DNA from: Paraconexibacter sp040581415
GTDB taxonomy: Bacteria > Actinomycetota > Thermoleophilia > Solirubrobacterales > Solirubrobacteraceae
DNA: 64,000 bases
Assembly: GCF_040581415.1 (NCBI RefSeq)
Contig: NZ_CP114014.1
Location: 1,798,001-1,862,000 of the forward strand
Direction of reading: 5' to 3'
Shown: positions 8,811-18,498 of the stretch, one piece after another
How the letters are laid out: each line of letters opens with the position of its first letter
Numbering within the stretch: position 1 is the stretch's first letter
Position numbers and translations under genes: made by a program
The notes under the pieces: model-generated
Databases searched by the model: none
The model's input: the letters and a program-made list of their open reading frames with translations, nothing else
Told to the model about the DNA's origin: nothing

Positions 8811-9734
8811 ATGGCCCCAGCCGGAGCGGACGAGCCCGTCGCACCCGCCGCCGCGCCCTCGCGGCTGCAGGACCTCGTGGTGATCACGGGATTCAGCGGC
8901 GCCGGCAAGTCGACCGCCATGAACGTCTTCGAGGACGCGGGCTACTTCTGCGTCGACAACCTGCCGCCGGAGATGATCCGCGGGCTGGTCGACCTGTTCA
9001 TGCACGAGGGCTCCAAGGTCGAGCACGCGGCGGTGGTCTCGGACGTCCGGGGCGGCGAGTTCTTCGACGCACTCAGCGCGGTCGTGGACGGGCTGACGAC
9101 GCTCCAGGTCGCGCACCGGGTCCTCTTCCTGGACGCCGACGAGCAGACGCTGATGAACCGCTACAAGGAGACGCGGCGCCGGCATCCACTGGCGCCGACG
9201 TCGTCGATCGCCACGGGAATCGCCGCAGAGCAGGCGGCGCTGGAGCCGCTGAAGGCACGGGCGGACTTCGTCGTGGACACCACGGGCCTGAGCGCCGCGG
9301 ACCTCCGGCGCCGGATCGCCGCCGAGTACCTGCCGCGCGCCAACGCCGGGCGGCTCGCCGTGACCTTCCAGTCCTTCGGCTTCAAGCACGGCCCGCCGCG
9401 GGACGCCGACCTCGCCTTCGACGTCCGCTTCCTGCCGAACCCGTACTACGTGCCCGAGCTGCGACTGCTGACGGGTCGCGACGCGCAGGTCGTCGACTAC
9501 GTCGCGCGCGACGGCCACCTGTCGGACTTCTACGACCGGCTGATCCCGCTGCTCGACTTCCTGCTGCCCCAGTACCAGGCCGAGGGCAAGTCGCACCTGG
9601 TGGTCGCCGTCGGCTGCACCGGCGGCCGGCATCGCTCGGTGGCGGTCAGCGAGCACCTCGCGTCCCGGTACGGCGGGCGGGAGGACCTGGTGGTGGAGGT
9701 CACGCACAGGGACGCAGGCAGGGCGAAGCCCTAG
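8811..9734 (+). CDS. rapZ: RNase adapter / nucleotide-binding protein RapZ (YvcJ)
   Basis: 307 aa P-loop protein. Walker A GFSGAGKST is near residue 28, followed by the family motif YFCVDNLPPEM. The C-terminal domain carries GCTGGRHRSV near 270, the ligand/RNA-contacting loop of RapZ. In E. coli RapZ senses glucosamine-6-phosphate and directs RNase E to a small RNA; in Gram-positives YvcJ is a GTPase of less clear role. In many Actinobacteria and Firmicutes rapZ is followed by yvcK and whiA; here a VOC gene and gap follow instead. CATCAT at 8799-8804, 6 nt before ATG, suggests a leaderless start. Confidence 0.95.
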   Translation: MAPAGADEPVAPAAAPSRLQDLVVITGFSGAGKSTAMNVFEDAGYFCVDNLPPEMIRGLVDLFMHEGSKVEHAAVVSDVRGGEFFDALSAVVDGLTTLQVAHRVLFLDADEQTLMNRYKETRRRHPLAPTSSIATGIAAEQAALEPLKARADFVVDTTGLSAADLRRRIAAEYLPRANAGRLAVTFQSFGFKHGPPRDADLAFDVRFLPNPYYVPELRLLTGRDAQVVDYVARDGHLSDFYDRLIPLLDFLLPQYQAEGKSHLVVAVGCTGGRHRSVAVSEHLASRYGGREDLVVEVTHRDAGRAKP

Positions 9735-9771
9735 TCGGGACGTCCGGGGCGCGCGGGACGATCCCCCGCCT

Positions 9772-10137
9772 ATGTTCGACCACGTCGGCTTCGAGGTCTC
9801 TGACCTCGCGCGCTCCGCTGTCTTCTACGACGCCGTCATGCACCGCATCGGCGGGCGGCGCATGCACGAGTCGCCGGCGGCGATCGCCTACGGTCGCACG
9901 AGCGCCGCGCTGTGGATCGTCGAGCGCGGCCGGACGCCGTTGCCGGGCTACGGCCACATCGCGCTGACCGCTGCCGGCAAGGCCGCGGTCGACGCTGCGT
10001 ACCTGGCGGGACTGGAGGCGGGCGGATCGGACGACGGCCCGCCCGGTCCACGGCCCCAGTACGGGCCGCGCTACTACGCCGCTTACCTGTGCGACCCGGA
10101 CGGGCTCCGCGTGGAGGTCGTCTCGGGGGCGCATTGA
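9772..10137 (+). CDS. VOC-family (glyoxalase/bleomycin-resistance-like) protein
   Basis: 121 aa single vicinal-oxygen-chelate domain. It opens with MFDHVGFEVSDLARSAVFYD, the usual beta-alpha-beta start with a metal-ligand His4, and closes with YAAYLCDPDGLRVEVV, which has the expected Asp-Pro-(Asp)-Gly loop and a Glu metal ligand. Such proteins are dimeric metalloenzymes or binding proteins; the substrate cannot be read. It sits 37 bp after rapZ and 91 bp before gap, where yvcK and whiA would be expected. The gap promoter (TAGGCT, 10139-10144) begins just after its stop codon. Confidence 0.85.
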   Translation: MFDHVGFEVSDLARSAVFYDAVMHRIGGRRMHESPAAIAYGRTSAALWIVERGRTPLPGYGHIALTAAGKAAVDAAYLAGLEAGGSDDGPPGPRPQYGPRYYAAYLCDPDGLRVEVVSGAH

Positions 10138-10228
10138 GTAGGCTCCGGGGCCACTTCAGAGCGCCCGGGTCGTCTTGCTGCGCGGGGCTCCTGCTCACGA
10201 TCCCACCCCTCCAGGAAGGTCCGATCAC

Positions 10229-11227
<999 letters not shown>

Positions 11228-11271
11228 GGGCCTCACGGCGCGGCGCCGGACAAACGAGTTAGGACGAACGG

Positions 11272-12414
11272 ATGCGGACCCTCGACGACCTGGAGCTGGA
11301 CGGCGCACGTGTCGTCGTCCGGGTGGACTTCAACGTCCCCCTGGACGGCAGCGACATCACGGACGACACCCGCATCCGGGCGGCGCTCCCGACCCTGGCG
11401 GCGCTGAAAGAGCGCGGCGCCGCACAGGTCATCCTGCTGGCGCACCTCGGCCGGCCGAAGGCCCGCGAGCCCGAGTTCTCGCTGGCCCCGGTCGCCGCGC
11501 GCCTGGGCGAGCTGCTCGGCCGGGACGTGCCGCTGGCGGACGAGCCGGAGCGCGACGAGCTCGGGGACGGCCCCGTCGTCATGGTCGAGAACGTCCGCTA
11601 CTTCGCGGGCGAGACGAAGGACGACGCGGACCTGGCCGCCCGCTACGCCGCGCTCGGCGACGTCTTCGTCAACGACGCGTTCGGTGCCGCCCATCGCGCT
11701 CACGCGTCGAACCACGGCATCGCGAAGCTGCTCCCGTCCGGGGCCGGGCTGCTGCTGCAGCGCGAGGTGGAGACCCTCACCGGCATCCTCGCGAACCCCG
11801 GCCGTCCCCTGGTCGCGATCGTCGGCGGCTCCAAGGTCACCGACAAGATCGGTGTCCTGCAGGCCTTCCTCGAGCGCGCCGACACGGTGCTCATCGGCGG
11901 CGCGATGTGCTTCCCGTTCTTCGCCGCGCAGGGCATCGGCGTGGGATCCTCGCTGTGCGAGGAGGCAGGCATCGAGCCGGCCCGCGAGGTCCTCGCGAAC
12001 GCCAAGCCCGGGCAGCTGCGCCTGCCGACCGACCTCACCCTCGGCCGGTCGTTCGCGGCCGACACGGAGACGCAGCACGTCGACGGCGTCGAGACGCCGG
12101 ACGGCTGGATGGGACTGGACGTCGGCCCGAAGACCGCGGCGGAGTACGCCGGGATCGTCGAGTCGGCGGGATCGGTCTTCTGGAACGGCCCGATGGGCGC
12201 GTTCGAGCTCGCGCCGTTCGAGCCGGGTACCAGGGCGGTGGCCGAGGCCATGGCGCGGACGCAGGCCACCACAGTGGTCGGCGGCGGCGACAGCGCGGCG
12301 GCACTGACGCAGTTCGGCCTGGAGTCCCAGGTCACCCATCTCTCCACGGGCGGCGGCGCCTCCCTGGAGCTCATCGAAGGCAAACGCCTTCCCGGAGTCG
12401 AGGTCCTCTCATGA
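11272..12414 (+). CDS. pgk: Phosphoglycerate kinase
   Basis: 380 aa, slightly shorter than the usual 390-400. Substrate-binding VRVDFNVPL is at the N-terminus, followed by HLGRPKA, VNDAFGAAHRAHAS, the hinge/ATP region GGSKVTDKIGVL and C-terminal GGGDSAAAL. It converts 1,3-bisphosphoglycerate plus ADP to 3-phosphoglycerate plus ATP, reversibly. It lies 44 bp after gap, with an AGGA-type ribosome site before ATG, and its stop overlaps the tpiA start (ATGA), so translation is coupled. Confidence 0.97.
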   Translation: MRTLDDLELDGARVVVRVDFNVPLDGSDITDDTRIRAALPTLAALKERGAAQVILLAHLGRPKAREPEFSLAPVAARLGELLGRDVPLADEPERDELGDGPVVMVENVRYFAGETKDDADLAARYAALGDVFVNDAFGAAHRAHASNHGIAKLLPSGAGLLLQREVETLTGILANPGRPLVAIVGGSKVTDKIGVLQAFLERADTVLIGGAMCFPFFAAQGIGVGSSLCEEAGIEPAREVLANAKPGQLRLPTDLTLGRSFAADTETQHVDGVETPDGWMGLDVGPKTAAEYAGIVESAGSVFWNGPMGAFELAPFEPGTRAVAEAMARTQATTVVGGGDSAAALTQFGLESQVTHLSTGGGASLELIEGKRLPGVEVLS

Positions 12415-13166
12415 GCCGTACCCCTTTCATTGCCGGCAACTGGAAGATGCACAAGACGGTCGAGGAGGCCGAGGAGTTCATCCAGGGTCTCCTGCCGCGC
12501 GTCTACGCGGCGGACGCCGTCGACGTGGCGATCTGCGTCCCGTACACCGCGCTCACGGCCATGGTCGACTCCACGCGCGGGTCCCGCGTCGGCGTCTACG
12601 CCCAGAACATGCACTACGCGTCGCACGGTGCCTACACCGGCGAGGTCAGCGCGTCGATGCTCACCGAGCTCGAGGTCGGCGGCGTGGTCCTCGGCCACTC
12701 CGAGCGCCGCCAGTTCTTCGGCGAGACCGACGAGGCGCTGCAGCAGAAGGTGCCCGCCGCCCTGGAGGCCGGCCTGACGCCGATCCTGTGCTGCGGCGAG
12801 ACCGAGGACGAGCGCGAGCGCGGCGACACCGAGCGCAAGCTGCGTCATCAGATCCTCGAGGGCCTGGAGAAGGTCCCGAAGGACCGCCTGCACGAGGTCG
12901 TCGTCGCGTACGAGCCCATCTGGGCGATCGGCACCGGCCTGACCGCGTCGCCGCAGCAGGCCCAGGATGCGTGCGCGTTCTGCCGTGCCCTCGTCGCGCA
13001 CTTCTCGAAGGACGCGGCCGAGCAGGTCCGGGTGCTCTACGGCGGCTCGGTCAAGGGCGAGAACGCCAAGGAGCTGCTGGCGCTCGAGGACGTCGACGGC
13101 GCCCTCGTCGGCGGCGCGTCCCTGGACCCGGACTCGTTCGGCGACATCGTCGACGCTGCTGCGTAG
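12411..13166 (+). CDS. tpiA: Triosephosphate isomerase
   Basis: 251 aa TIM barrel. FIAGNWKMHK supplies the substrate Asn and Lys, LGHSERRQFFGET the catalytic His, and AYEPIWAIGTG the catalytic Glu and loop 6 hinge; YGGSVKGEN and GALVGGASL form the phosphate clamp. It interconverts dihydroxyacetone phosphate and glyceraldehyde-3-P. ATG 12411 overlaps the pgk TGA in ATGA, which fixes the start and implies translational coupling. Confidence 0.97.
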   Translation: MSRTPFIAGNWKMHKTVEEAEEFIQGLLPRVYAADAVDVAICVPYTALTAMVDSTRGSRVGVYAQNMHYASHGAYTGEVSASMLTELEVGGVVLGHSERRQFFGETDEALQQKVPAALEAGLTPILCCGETEDERERGDTERKLRHQILEGLEKVPKDRLHEVVVAYEPIWAIGTGLTASPQQAQDACAFCRALVAHFSKDAAEQVRVLYGGSVKGENAKELLALEDVDGALVGGASLDPDSFGDIVDAAA

Positions 13167-13225
13167 GCGCACCCCGTAGCACCCGCTCGCCCGTACCACC
13201 CGCGCAAGAAACCAGGAGCAACACC

Positions 13226-14710
13226 ATGAGCCATCCGAGCGTCTGCCTCGTCATCCTCGACGGCTGGGGGCTGGCGCCGGATGGTCCGGGGAACGCCGTC
13301 TCCCTGGCCCACACGCCGATCTTCGACGAGCTGTGGGACCGGTACCCGCACACGCAGCTCACGGCGTGCGGTCGTGCGGTCGGCCTGCCGGACGGGCAGA
13401 TGGGCAACTCCGAGGTCGGTCACCTGAACCTCGGCGCGGGCGCGGTCGTCCGGCAGGACCTGACGCGGATCGACGACGCGGTCGCCGACGGCACGCTCGC
13501 ATCGAACCCCACGCTGCGCGCGGCGTTCGAGGGCTTCGAGCGGGTGCACCTGATGGGGCTCGTCTCCGACGGCGGCGTGCACTCCTCCGATCAGCACCTG
13601 AAGGCGCTCATCGAGCTCGGCGGGGAACTCGGCGTGAAGGAGCTGGTCGTGCACGCGTTCACCGACGGCCGCGACACGCTGCCGAAGGCGGGCGCCGGGT
13701 TCGTGGGGGAGGTCGACGCGTGGTGCGCTGCGCTGGCCCCGGGGACCGACGCCCGCGTCGGCACCGTCATCGGCCGCTACTACGGGATGGACCGCGACCA
13801 GCGCGCCGAGCGGACGGGGATGGCGGTCGATCTGCTCGTGGACGGCACCGGCGCGTACGTCGCGGACGACGGGGCGGACGCGGTCCAGCAGGCCTACGAC
13901 CGCGACGAGACGGATGAGTTCGTGGCGGCGACGGTGGTCGGCGGCGAGTCGCGGGTGCGGCCGCAGGACTCGGTCCTGGCCTTCAACTTCCGGCCGGACC
14001 GCATGCGCCAGATCACCGCAGCGCTCGCGCCCAAGGTGGCGCGGTACACGTCGCTGACCGAGTACGACGAGACCTGGGACTGGCCCGTCGCGTTCGGCCC
14101 CGAGCGGCCGGCCGTCACGCTGGCGCAGGTGATTGCGGCCGGCGGCGGCCGACAGGTGCACGCCGCGGAGACCGAGAAGTACCCGCATGTGACCTACTTC
14201 TTCAACGGCGGCGAGGAGCAGCCGTACGAGGGGGAGCGCCGTGAGGTCGTCCCGTCGCCGCGGGACGTCGCCACCTACGACCTCAAGCCGGAGATGAGCG
14301 CCCGGGGTGCGGCCGACGCGTTCCTGGCCGCCTGGGGGCAGGACTCGCCGCAGTTCGGCGTCATCAACTTCGCGAACGCCGACATGGTGGGGCACACGGG
14401 CGTCATCCCGGCGGCGGTCGAGGCGATCGAGACGGTGGACCGCTGTCTGGGGGACATCGTGCTGTCCGTCCAGCGGTCGGGCGGGGTGCTGATCATCACC
14501 GCCGACCACGGCAACGCGGACAACATGCTCGAGCCGGACGGGTCGCCGAACACGGCGCACTCGCTGAACCCGGTCCCGCTGATCGTCACCGACGAGGACG
14601 TCGCGCCGCTGCGCAGCGGAGGCGTCCTGGCGGACGTCGCGCCGACCGTGCTGGAGCTGCTCGGGATCGCGCAGCCGGCGGAGATGACGGGCGTCTCGCT
14701 GCTGGGGTAG
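13226..14710 (+). CDS. gpmI: 2,3-bisphosphoglycerate-independent phosphoglycerate mutase
   Basis: 494 aa alkaline-phosphatase-superfamily mutase with two Mn2+ ions. CLVILDGWG gives the first metal Asp, QMGNSEVGHLNLGAG contains the phosphoserine nucleophile, HAFTDGRDTLP the substrate loop and ITADHGNADNM the C-terminal metal site. It interconverts 3- and 2-phosphoglycerate in glycolysis and gluconeogenesis. The start is ATG 13226 with AGGAG at 13214-13218; longer in-frame extensions overlap tpiA. Last gene of the glycolytic run; the next gene is convergent and begins 10 bp beyond. Confidence 0.96.
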   Translation: MSHPSVCLVILDGWGLAPDGPGNAVSLAHTPIFDELWDRYPHTQLTACGRAVGLPDGQMGNSEVGHLNLGAGAVVRQDLTRIDDAVADGTLASNPTLRAAFEGFERVHLMGLVSDGGVHSSDQHLKALIELGGELGVKELVVHAFTDGRDTLPKAGAGFVGEVDAWCAALAPGTDARVGTVIGRYYGMDRDQRAERTGMAVDLLVDGTGAYVADDGADAVQQAYDRDETDEFVAATVVGGESRVRPQDSVLAFNFRPDRMRQITAALAPKVARYTSLTEYDETWDWPVAFGPERPAVTLAQVIAAGGGRQVHAAETEKYPHVTYFFNGGEEQPYEGERREVVPSPRDVATYDLKPEMSARGAADAFLAAWGQDSPQFGVINFANADMVGHTGVIPAAVEAIETVDRCLGDIVLSVQRSGGVLIITADHGNADNMLEPDGSPNTAHSLNPVPLIVTDEDVAPLRSGGVLADVAPTVLELLGIAQPAEMTGVSLLG

Positions 14711-14720
14711 GCGGTCCTCG

Positions 14721-15593
14721 TTAGGCCGCGCTGTGGGCGAGGATCGCCCCCGCGATCTGGTTCCAGTCGCCGGGGTGCAGCTCGTGGCCGCCACCGGCGA
14801 TCCGCTCGAGGCGGGCGCCGGGCATCTCCGCTGCGAGCGCCTCGCCGTGCTCGATCGGGAACAGCGGGTCCGCGTCGCCGTGCACGACCAGGGCGGGGAC
14901 GGTCAGCGAAGTCAGCTTCGGCGGCGGCCCGTCGTCGTTCCCGTCCCCGAGCAGCGTGTGGTTGATGAGGCTCGCGGGCCGCACGGCCCGTTCGAGGTCC
15001 GCGGTGACCAGGGCCCGGGCCGCCTCGGCGTCGTGCGGGTGCCGCGTGCCGGCGAGCGCGGCGCAGTCGGCGAGGATCGCGTCGCGGATCTGCCCCGTGT
15101 CGGACCAGTCCGTCTCGCCGCCCTGCTGCGCCTGCTCGAGGTAGGCGGGGGTGGGGTCCGGGAGCTCGTGCACCGGCGGCCGGGTGATCGAGGTCGTGCT
15201 GATGACGGTGAGCGTCGCGACCCGGTCCGGTCCGGTGAGCGCGAGCATCTGCGCGACGATGCCGCCCATCGACATCCCGACGACGTGCGCGCGGTCGATC
15301 CCGTGACCGTCGAGGACCGCGGCCGCGTCGGCGACCAGGTCCGCCGCCGAGTAGCTGGGGTGCCCGGGCTCGTCGCCACCCGACAGCCCGGTGTCGCGCT
15401 GGTCGTACCGGATGACGTACCGGCCGCCGGCGGCGAGGCGCTCGCAGAGTCCCTCCGGCCACCACAGCATCGACGCCATCTGGCCCATGATCAGCAGCAG
15501 CGGCGGATCGCCGGGGGTTCCGAACGCCTCGCTGTGCAGGGGCGTGCCGCTGTTGGGGACGACGGTCGTGACGCGATTCACGCCATGCTTCAT
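14721..15593 (-). CDS. Alpha/beta hydrolase
   Basis: 290 aa cytosolic alpha/beta hydrolase. LLLIMGQMASMLWW forms the oxyanion region, IRYDQRDTGLSGG is typical of aclacinomycin methylesterase/lipase-like members, the nucleophile elbow is GMSMGG near 106, the acid is in VVHGDADPLFP and the catalytic His in GGGHELHPG. It probably hydrolyses an ester; the substrate is unknown. An in-frame ATG at 15650 would lie inside a long hairpin, so ATG 15593 is preferred. Confidence 0.85.
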   Translation of the reverse strand: MKHGVNRVTTVVPNSGTPLHSEAFGTPGDPPLLLIMGQMASMLWWPEGLCERLAAGGRYVIRYDQRDTGLSGGDEPGHPSYSAADLVADAAAVLDGHGIDRAHVVGMSMGGIVAQMLALTGPDRVATLTVISTTSITRPPVHELPDPTPAYLEQAQQGGETDWSDTGQIRDAILADCAALAGTRHPHDAEAARALVTADLERAVRPASLINHTLLGDGNDDGPPPKLTSLTVPALVVHGDADPLFPIEHGEALAAEMPGARLERIAGGGHELHPGDWNQIAGAILAHSAA

Positions 15594-15603
15594 GCCCGCA
15601 GCC

Positions 15604-15657
15604 GCGCCGAGTGATAGCTGACACGCGGACGGGTGTGCGTCAGCTATCACTCGGCGC
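15604..15657 (-). terminator. 19-bp perfect inverted repeat between two co-directional genes
   Basis: The arm at 15604-15622 (begins GCGCCGAGTGATAG) is perfectly complementary to 15639-15657, with a 16-nt loop. The right arm contains the TGA stop of the upstream YjbR-like gene (15640-15642). No T-tract follows. A terminator or mRNA-stabilising hairpin is most likely; a DNA operator for the downstream hydrolase is possible. Confidence 0.6.
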
Positions 15658-16095
15658 CGCGGGGGGCGGGGGACGGACCGGCGGCGGGCCGTCGACCGAC
15701 TCCGCCAGCCGCTTGGGCGCCAGCGCGCGGTAGCTCTCGGTCAGCAGCTCGGCGACCTCCGTCCAGTCGGTCCCGTCGCCGAGGATCAGGCCGACGCTGT
15801 CCGCCGGCCAGGGCGGGGCGAAGAACGGGTGGCCGATCGCCCGCAGCACCTCGAGCTCCTGACCCGCCGCGCGGAACGTGAGCAGGTCGGCCCGCCCGTC
15901 CGTTCCCGCGGCCCGGGCGAACACCGGCGGACGGCCCTCGTCGACCGGGAGGACGTGGGCGAAGGTCCGCGTCCGGATGCGCCAGCGGGTCCCGACCCAG
16001 GCCGGCTGCTCGTGGGCCTCGGGCAGGGCGAGGCAGATCGCGCGCAGGCGTGCGACCACGGCGGGCGGGACCTCGGGAGCCGTCTCGGGGGTCAC
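15640..16095 (-). CDS. MmcQ/YjbR-family protein
   Basis: 151 aa. The sequence LRAICLALPEAHEQPAWVGTR is the typical opening of the YjbR (CyaY-like fold) family, and the middle has TFRAAGQELEVLRAIGHPFFAPP and WPADSVGLIL. Members are annotated as DNA-binding or MmcQ-like, but no activity is firmly established. The GTG start at 16095 overlaps the GNAT stop (GTGA), so the two are translationally coupled. Its own stop is in the stem of the following hairpin. Confidence 0.8.
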   Translation of the reverse strand: MTPETAPEVPPAVVARLRAICLALPEAHEQPAWVGTRWRIRTRTFAHVLPVDEGRPPVFARAAGTDGRADLLTFRAAGQELEVLRAIGHPFFAPPWPADSVGLILGDGTDWTEVAELLTESYRALAPKRLAESVDGPPPVRPPPPAAPSDS

Positions 16096-16595
16096 GTCCC
16101 CGTGGGCGCGAGCCGCTTGACGTAGCGCCGGCAGGGGACGGTGAACGGCCCGGCCGCGGTCTCCGCCGCGTAGGCCAGCGGCCCGCCGTCCTCCCAGCCG
16201 CTGCGCTCGTAGAACCGGCGGGCCCGCGCGTTGCCGGCGACGACCGCGAGCCAGGCGGCGGGATGCTCGGCGCCGATGGTCGCCTCGGCGTGGGCGATGA
16301 GCGCGCCGGCGGCGCCGTGGCCGCGGTGGGCAGTCGCGACGTACAGCTGCTCGAGCTCGTCGGCGTGCAGCGTCGCGAACCCGGCGACCTCGCCTTCGAC
16401 GACCGCGACCGTGGTGGTCGCGAGCCGTGGGGGCACCCTGTCGCGGAACGTGTCGAGGCCGCGGTGGTCGTGGAGCTCCGGGGGGACGTGGCCGGCGTGA
16501 CCGTCGTGCCAGCCGGCCGACCAGATCAGGGCGATCGCCTCGGCGTCGTCTTCGGTCGCCGGGCGGAGCAGGAGCGGTGCACGGTCGGCAGGCAT
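16092..16595 (-). CDS. GNAT-family N-acetyltransferase
   Basis: 167 aa. Acetyl-CoA-binding motif A is seen as LYVATAHRGHGAAGALIAH (near 88-106), and motif B has NARARRFYERSGWEDGG. It transfers an acetyl group to an unknown amine. TATGGT at 16612-16607 could be its -10. First gene of a two-gene unit with the YjbR-like gene. Confidence 0.85.
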   Translation of the reverse strand: MPADRAPLLLRPATEDDAEAIALIWSAGWHDGHAGHVPPELHDHRGLDTFRDRVPPRLATTTVAVVEGEVAGFATLHADELEQLYVATAHRGHGAAGALIAHAEATIGAEHPAAWLAVVAGNARARRFYERSGWEDGGPLAYAAETAAGPFTVPCRRYVKRLAPTGT

Positions 16596-16689
16596 GGGCG
16601 GTGAACACCATATTCCGCCGTCGGCGTCGCGCCGAGCGACAGCGCCCGCCGCGGTGCGGTCTTGTCAGCCGGCTTCGTCCGCGGGCGTG

Positions 16690-16733
16690 TCGATGTGCCA
16701 CACGTGCGCGGGTGGCGTGCGGTGGCACATCGA
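16690..16733. terminator. 12-bp perfect hairpin sharing its arm with another hairpin at 59.3 kb
   Basis: TCGATGTGCCAC (16690-16701) and GTGGCACATCGA (16722-16733) are perfect complements around a 20-nt GC-rich loop that can itself partly pair. It lies between two minus-strand genes. The same 12-nt arm occurs in the hairpin at 59291-59337, so this may belong to a dispersed palindromic family rather than be a private terminator. Confidence 0.55.
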
Positions 16734-16766
16734 GCAGCGTCATCGGACACGGGTCCGGGGTCCGGG

Positions 16767-17426
16767 TCAGGCCACCGGTGCCGGCGCGAGGGTCTGCGCC
16801 AGCCAGCGCTGCGCCTCCGGGATCACCCGCGGGTCGATGTGGTGCGCGGCCGCGGTCTCGTGGTATTCGACGTCGGCCCCGCCCGCCGTCAGCAGCTCCC
16901 TGGCGTCGCGGGCGAACTGCGGGCCCATGATCGGGTCGTTGGTCCCGTGGGCCAGGAAGACCGGCAGGCCAGGACGTGTCCCGAGGTCCGGCGTCCAGCC
17001 GTCGACGGTCGGGATGAACCCGCTGAACGCCAGCACCCCCGCCGGCGCCGGCCTTCCGGCGCCAAGCCCGAGGGAGTAGGACATGACCGTGCCCTGCGAG
17101 AAGCCGCCGACGACCGTGCGGCTCCAGTCCAGGCCGAGCTCGTCGTCGAGCAGGCTGCCGAGAGCGGCGTAGGACGCGGCGAACGTCCGGGGCTCGGGGA
17201 AGCCGACGCGCGGCACGATGTACCAGTGGCGGCCGCCCGGGGGAATGTCCGTCAGCGGCCCGCCGACGGTGACGCCGCGCAGGCGCCCGGCCGGGTCCAG
17301 GACGTCGAACAACCCGAAGAGGTCGTTCTCGTCCGCGCCGCGGCCGTGCAGGAGGACGAGGGTCCCGGCGGGGTGCGCGGGGTCCGAGTTCCGCGGCTCG
17401 CGGATCCGGTGCACCAGCGCGCTCAT
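16767..17426 (-). CDS. Carboxylesterase/phospholipase-type hydrolase, MhqD-like
   Basis: 219 aa predicted esterase of the YpfH/MhqD group. LVLLHGRGADENDLF is the oxyanion signature, GFSQGTVMSYSLGL contains the nucleophile Ser, the Asp is in AHGTNDPIM and the His in ETAAAHHIDP. The start ATG overlaps the stop of the preceding ring-cleaving dioxygenase gene (ATGA), so the two are one operon. In Bacillus the mhq genes pair such a hydrolase with a VOC dioxygenase against quinones; the same detoxification role is inferred here. Confidence 0.85.
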   Translation of the reverse strand: MSALVHRIREPRNSDPAHPAGTLVLLHGRGADENDLFGLFDVLDPAGRLRGVTVGGPLTDIPPGGRHWYIVPRVGFPEPRTFAASYAALGSLLDDELGLDWSRTVVGGFSQGTVMSYSLGLGAGRPAPAGVLAFSGFIPTVDGWTPDLGTRPGLPVFLAHGTNDPIMGPQFARDARELLTAGGADVEYHETAAAHHIDPRVIPEAQRWLAQTLAPAPVA

Positions 17427-18370
17427 GAGGCCACCGGCGCCTGACGCGGGTTGACGATCGGCGTGAGCTGCGCGGCGATGGTCGCCCGGCGGGACTCGTA
17501 CTGCGGCGGGAGCTTCAGCTCGCTGCCGAGCGTCGCACCCGGCTCGTCGATGTCGAAGCCGATGTCCCGCGAGGCGAGCTCGAACAGGATCCCGCTCGGC
17601 TCACGGAAGTAGACCGAGTGGAAGTACTGGCGGTCGATGATACCCGTGGGGTGGGCGCCGCCCGATGCCGCCTCCTTGCGGAACGCGTCGAGCTCGAAGT
17701 CGTCGGCGGCGCTCCAGGCGATGTGGTGGATGGTGCCCGCGCCCGGCCGTCCGCGGCCGCCCGCCGGCGCCTCGTAGGTGATCGCGCCCTGCCGGTCGGC
17801 GCCTTGGGCCGCCCAGGTCGTGCCGTCGTCGCTCGTCAAGCCCAGGTGGGTGAGGACGTCGGCGCTCGCCTGCGGCCGGGACGCGTACGCGCGGACCCCG
17901 TGGAAGCCCTGCAGGGCGTGCTCGGCCGGGATGTCGTCGGCGGCGGCGACGAGCGGCGTGTCGGCGATGTCGCCGGTGACGACGAGCTCGTGCGTGAGGC
18001 CCTCAGGATCGTCGAAGCGCAGCGAGCCGTCGTCCGCGAAGCGGGTGGCGACCTCGTTCGCAGCCAGGCGCGCAGCCCAGAACTCGAGCGCGGCGGTCGA
18101 GGCGACGCGCCACTGGATCGTGTGCACCATGCCGTCGCCGGCGGTTCCGCCAGCGGCGTTCGGGAACTCGAAGAACGTGAGGATCGAGCCGGGCTTGCCA
18201 TGCTCGTCGCCGTAGTACAGGTGGTAGACGTCCGGCTGGTCGAAGTTCACCGTCTTCTTGACGAGGCGCAGCCCGAAGACCCGAGCGTAGAAGTCGACGT
18301 TCCGGGGTGCGTCGGCCGTGATCGCCGTGATGTGGTGCAGGCCCTCGAGGGTCAGGCTGGTGGGGGTCAT
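17423..18370 (-). CDS. Ring-cleaving dioxygenase, VOC superfamily, MhqO/MhqE-like
   Basis: 315 aa with two VOC modules. The N-terminal module starts LEGLHHITAITADAPRNVDF with metal His, and the second has IHHIAWSAADDFELDAF and YFREPSGILFELAS with the Glu ligand. Proteins of this kind are Fe2+ extradiol-type dioxygenases linked to hydroquinone/quinone resistance. ATG 18370 is preferred over an in-frame ATG at 18415, which lies in the promoter. A strong promoter (TTGCAA-N16-TATAGT) with an overlapping palindrome precedes it. Confidence 0.85.
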   Translation of the reverse strand: MTPTSLTLEGLHHITAITADAPRNVDFYARVFGLRLVKKTVNFDQPDVYHLYYGDEHGKPGSILTFFEFPNAAGGTAGDGMVHTIQWRVASTAALEFWAARLAANEVATRFADDGSLRFDDPEGLTHELVVTGDIADTPLVAAADDIPAEHALQGFHGVRAYASRPQASADVLTHLGLTSDDGTTWAAQGADRQGAITYEAPAGGRGRPGAGTIHHIAWSAADDFELDAFRKEAASGGAHPTGIIDRQYFHSVYFREPSGILFELASRDIGFDIDEPGATLGSELKLPPQYESRRATIAAQLTPIVNPRQAPVAS

Positions 18371-18400
18371 GGTCCGCTCCGTTTCGTCGTCGCTGCAAAG

Positions 18401-18442
18401 TAGTTGCATGCACAACTATACCGGACCGGAGTCCGATTGCAA
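18401..18442 (-). promoter_or_regulatory. Promoter with overlapping MarR-like palindrome
   Basis: On the minus strand TTGCAA (18442-18437), a 16-nt spacer and TATAGT (18420-18415) make the best -35/-10 pair in the window. The palindrome TAGTTG-CATGCA-CAACTA (18401-18418) covers the -10 and the predicted start near 18408. MarR-type repressors bind palindromes of this size, and mhq operons are MarR (MhqR)-controlled in Bacillus. The repressor gene is not in the window. Confidence 0.65.
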
Positions 18443-18498
18443 GCAGTGCACCGGCGCCGGCGCGGGTCTCCGGACGCCGGACGGATAGGCTGCGCGCC

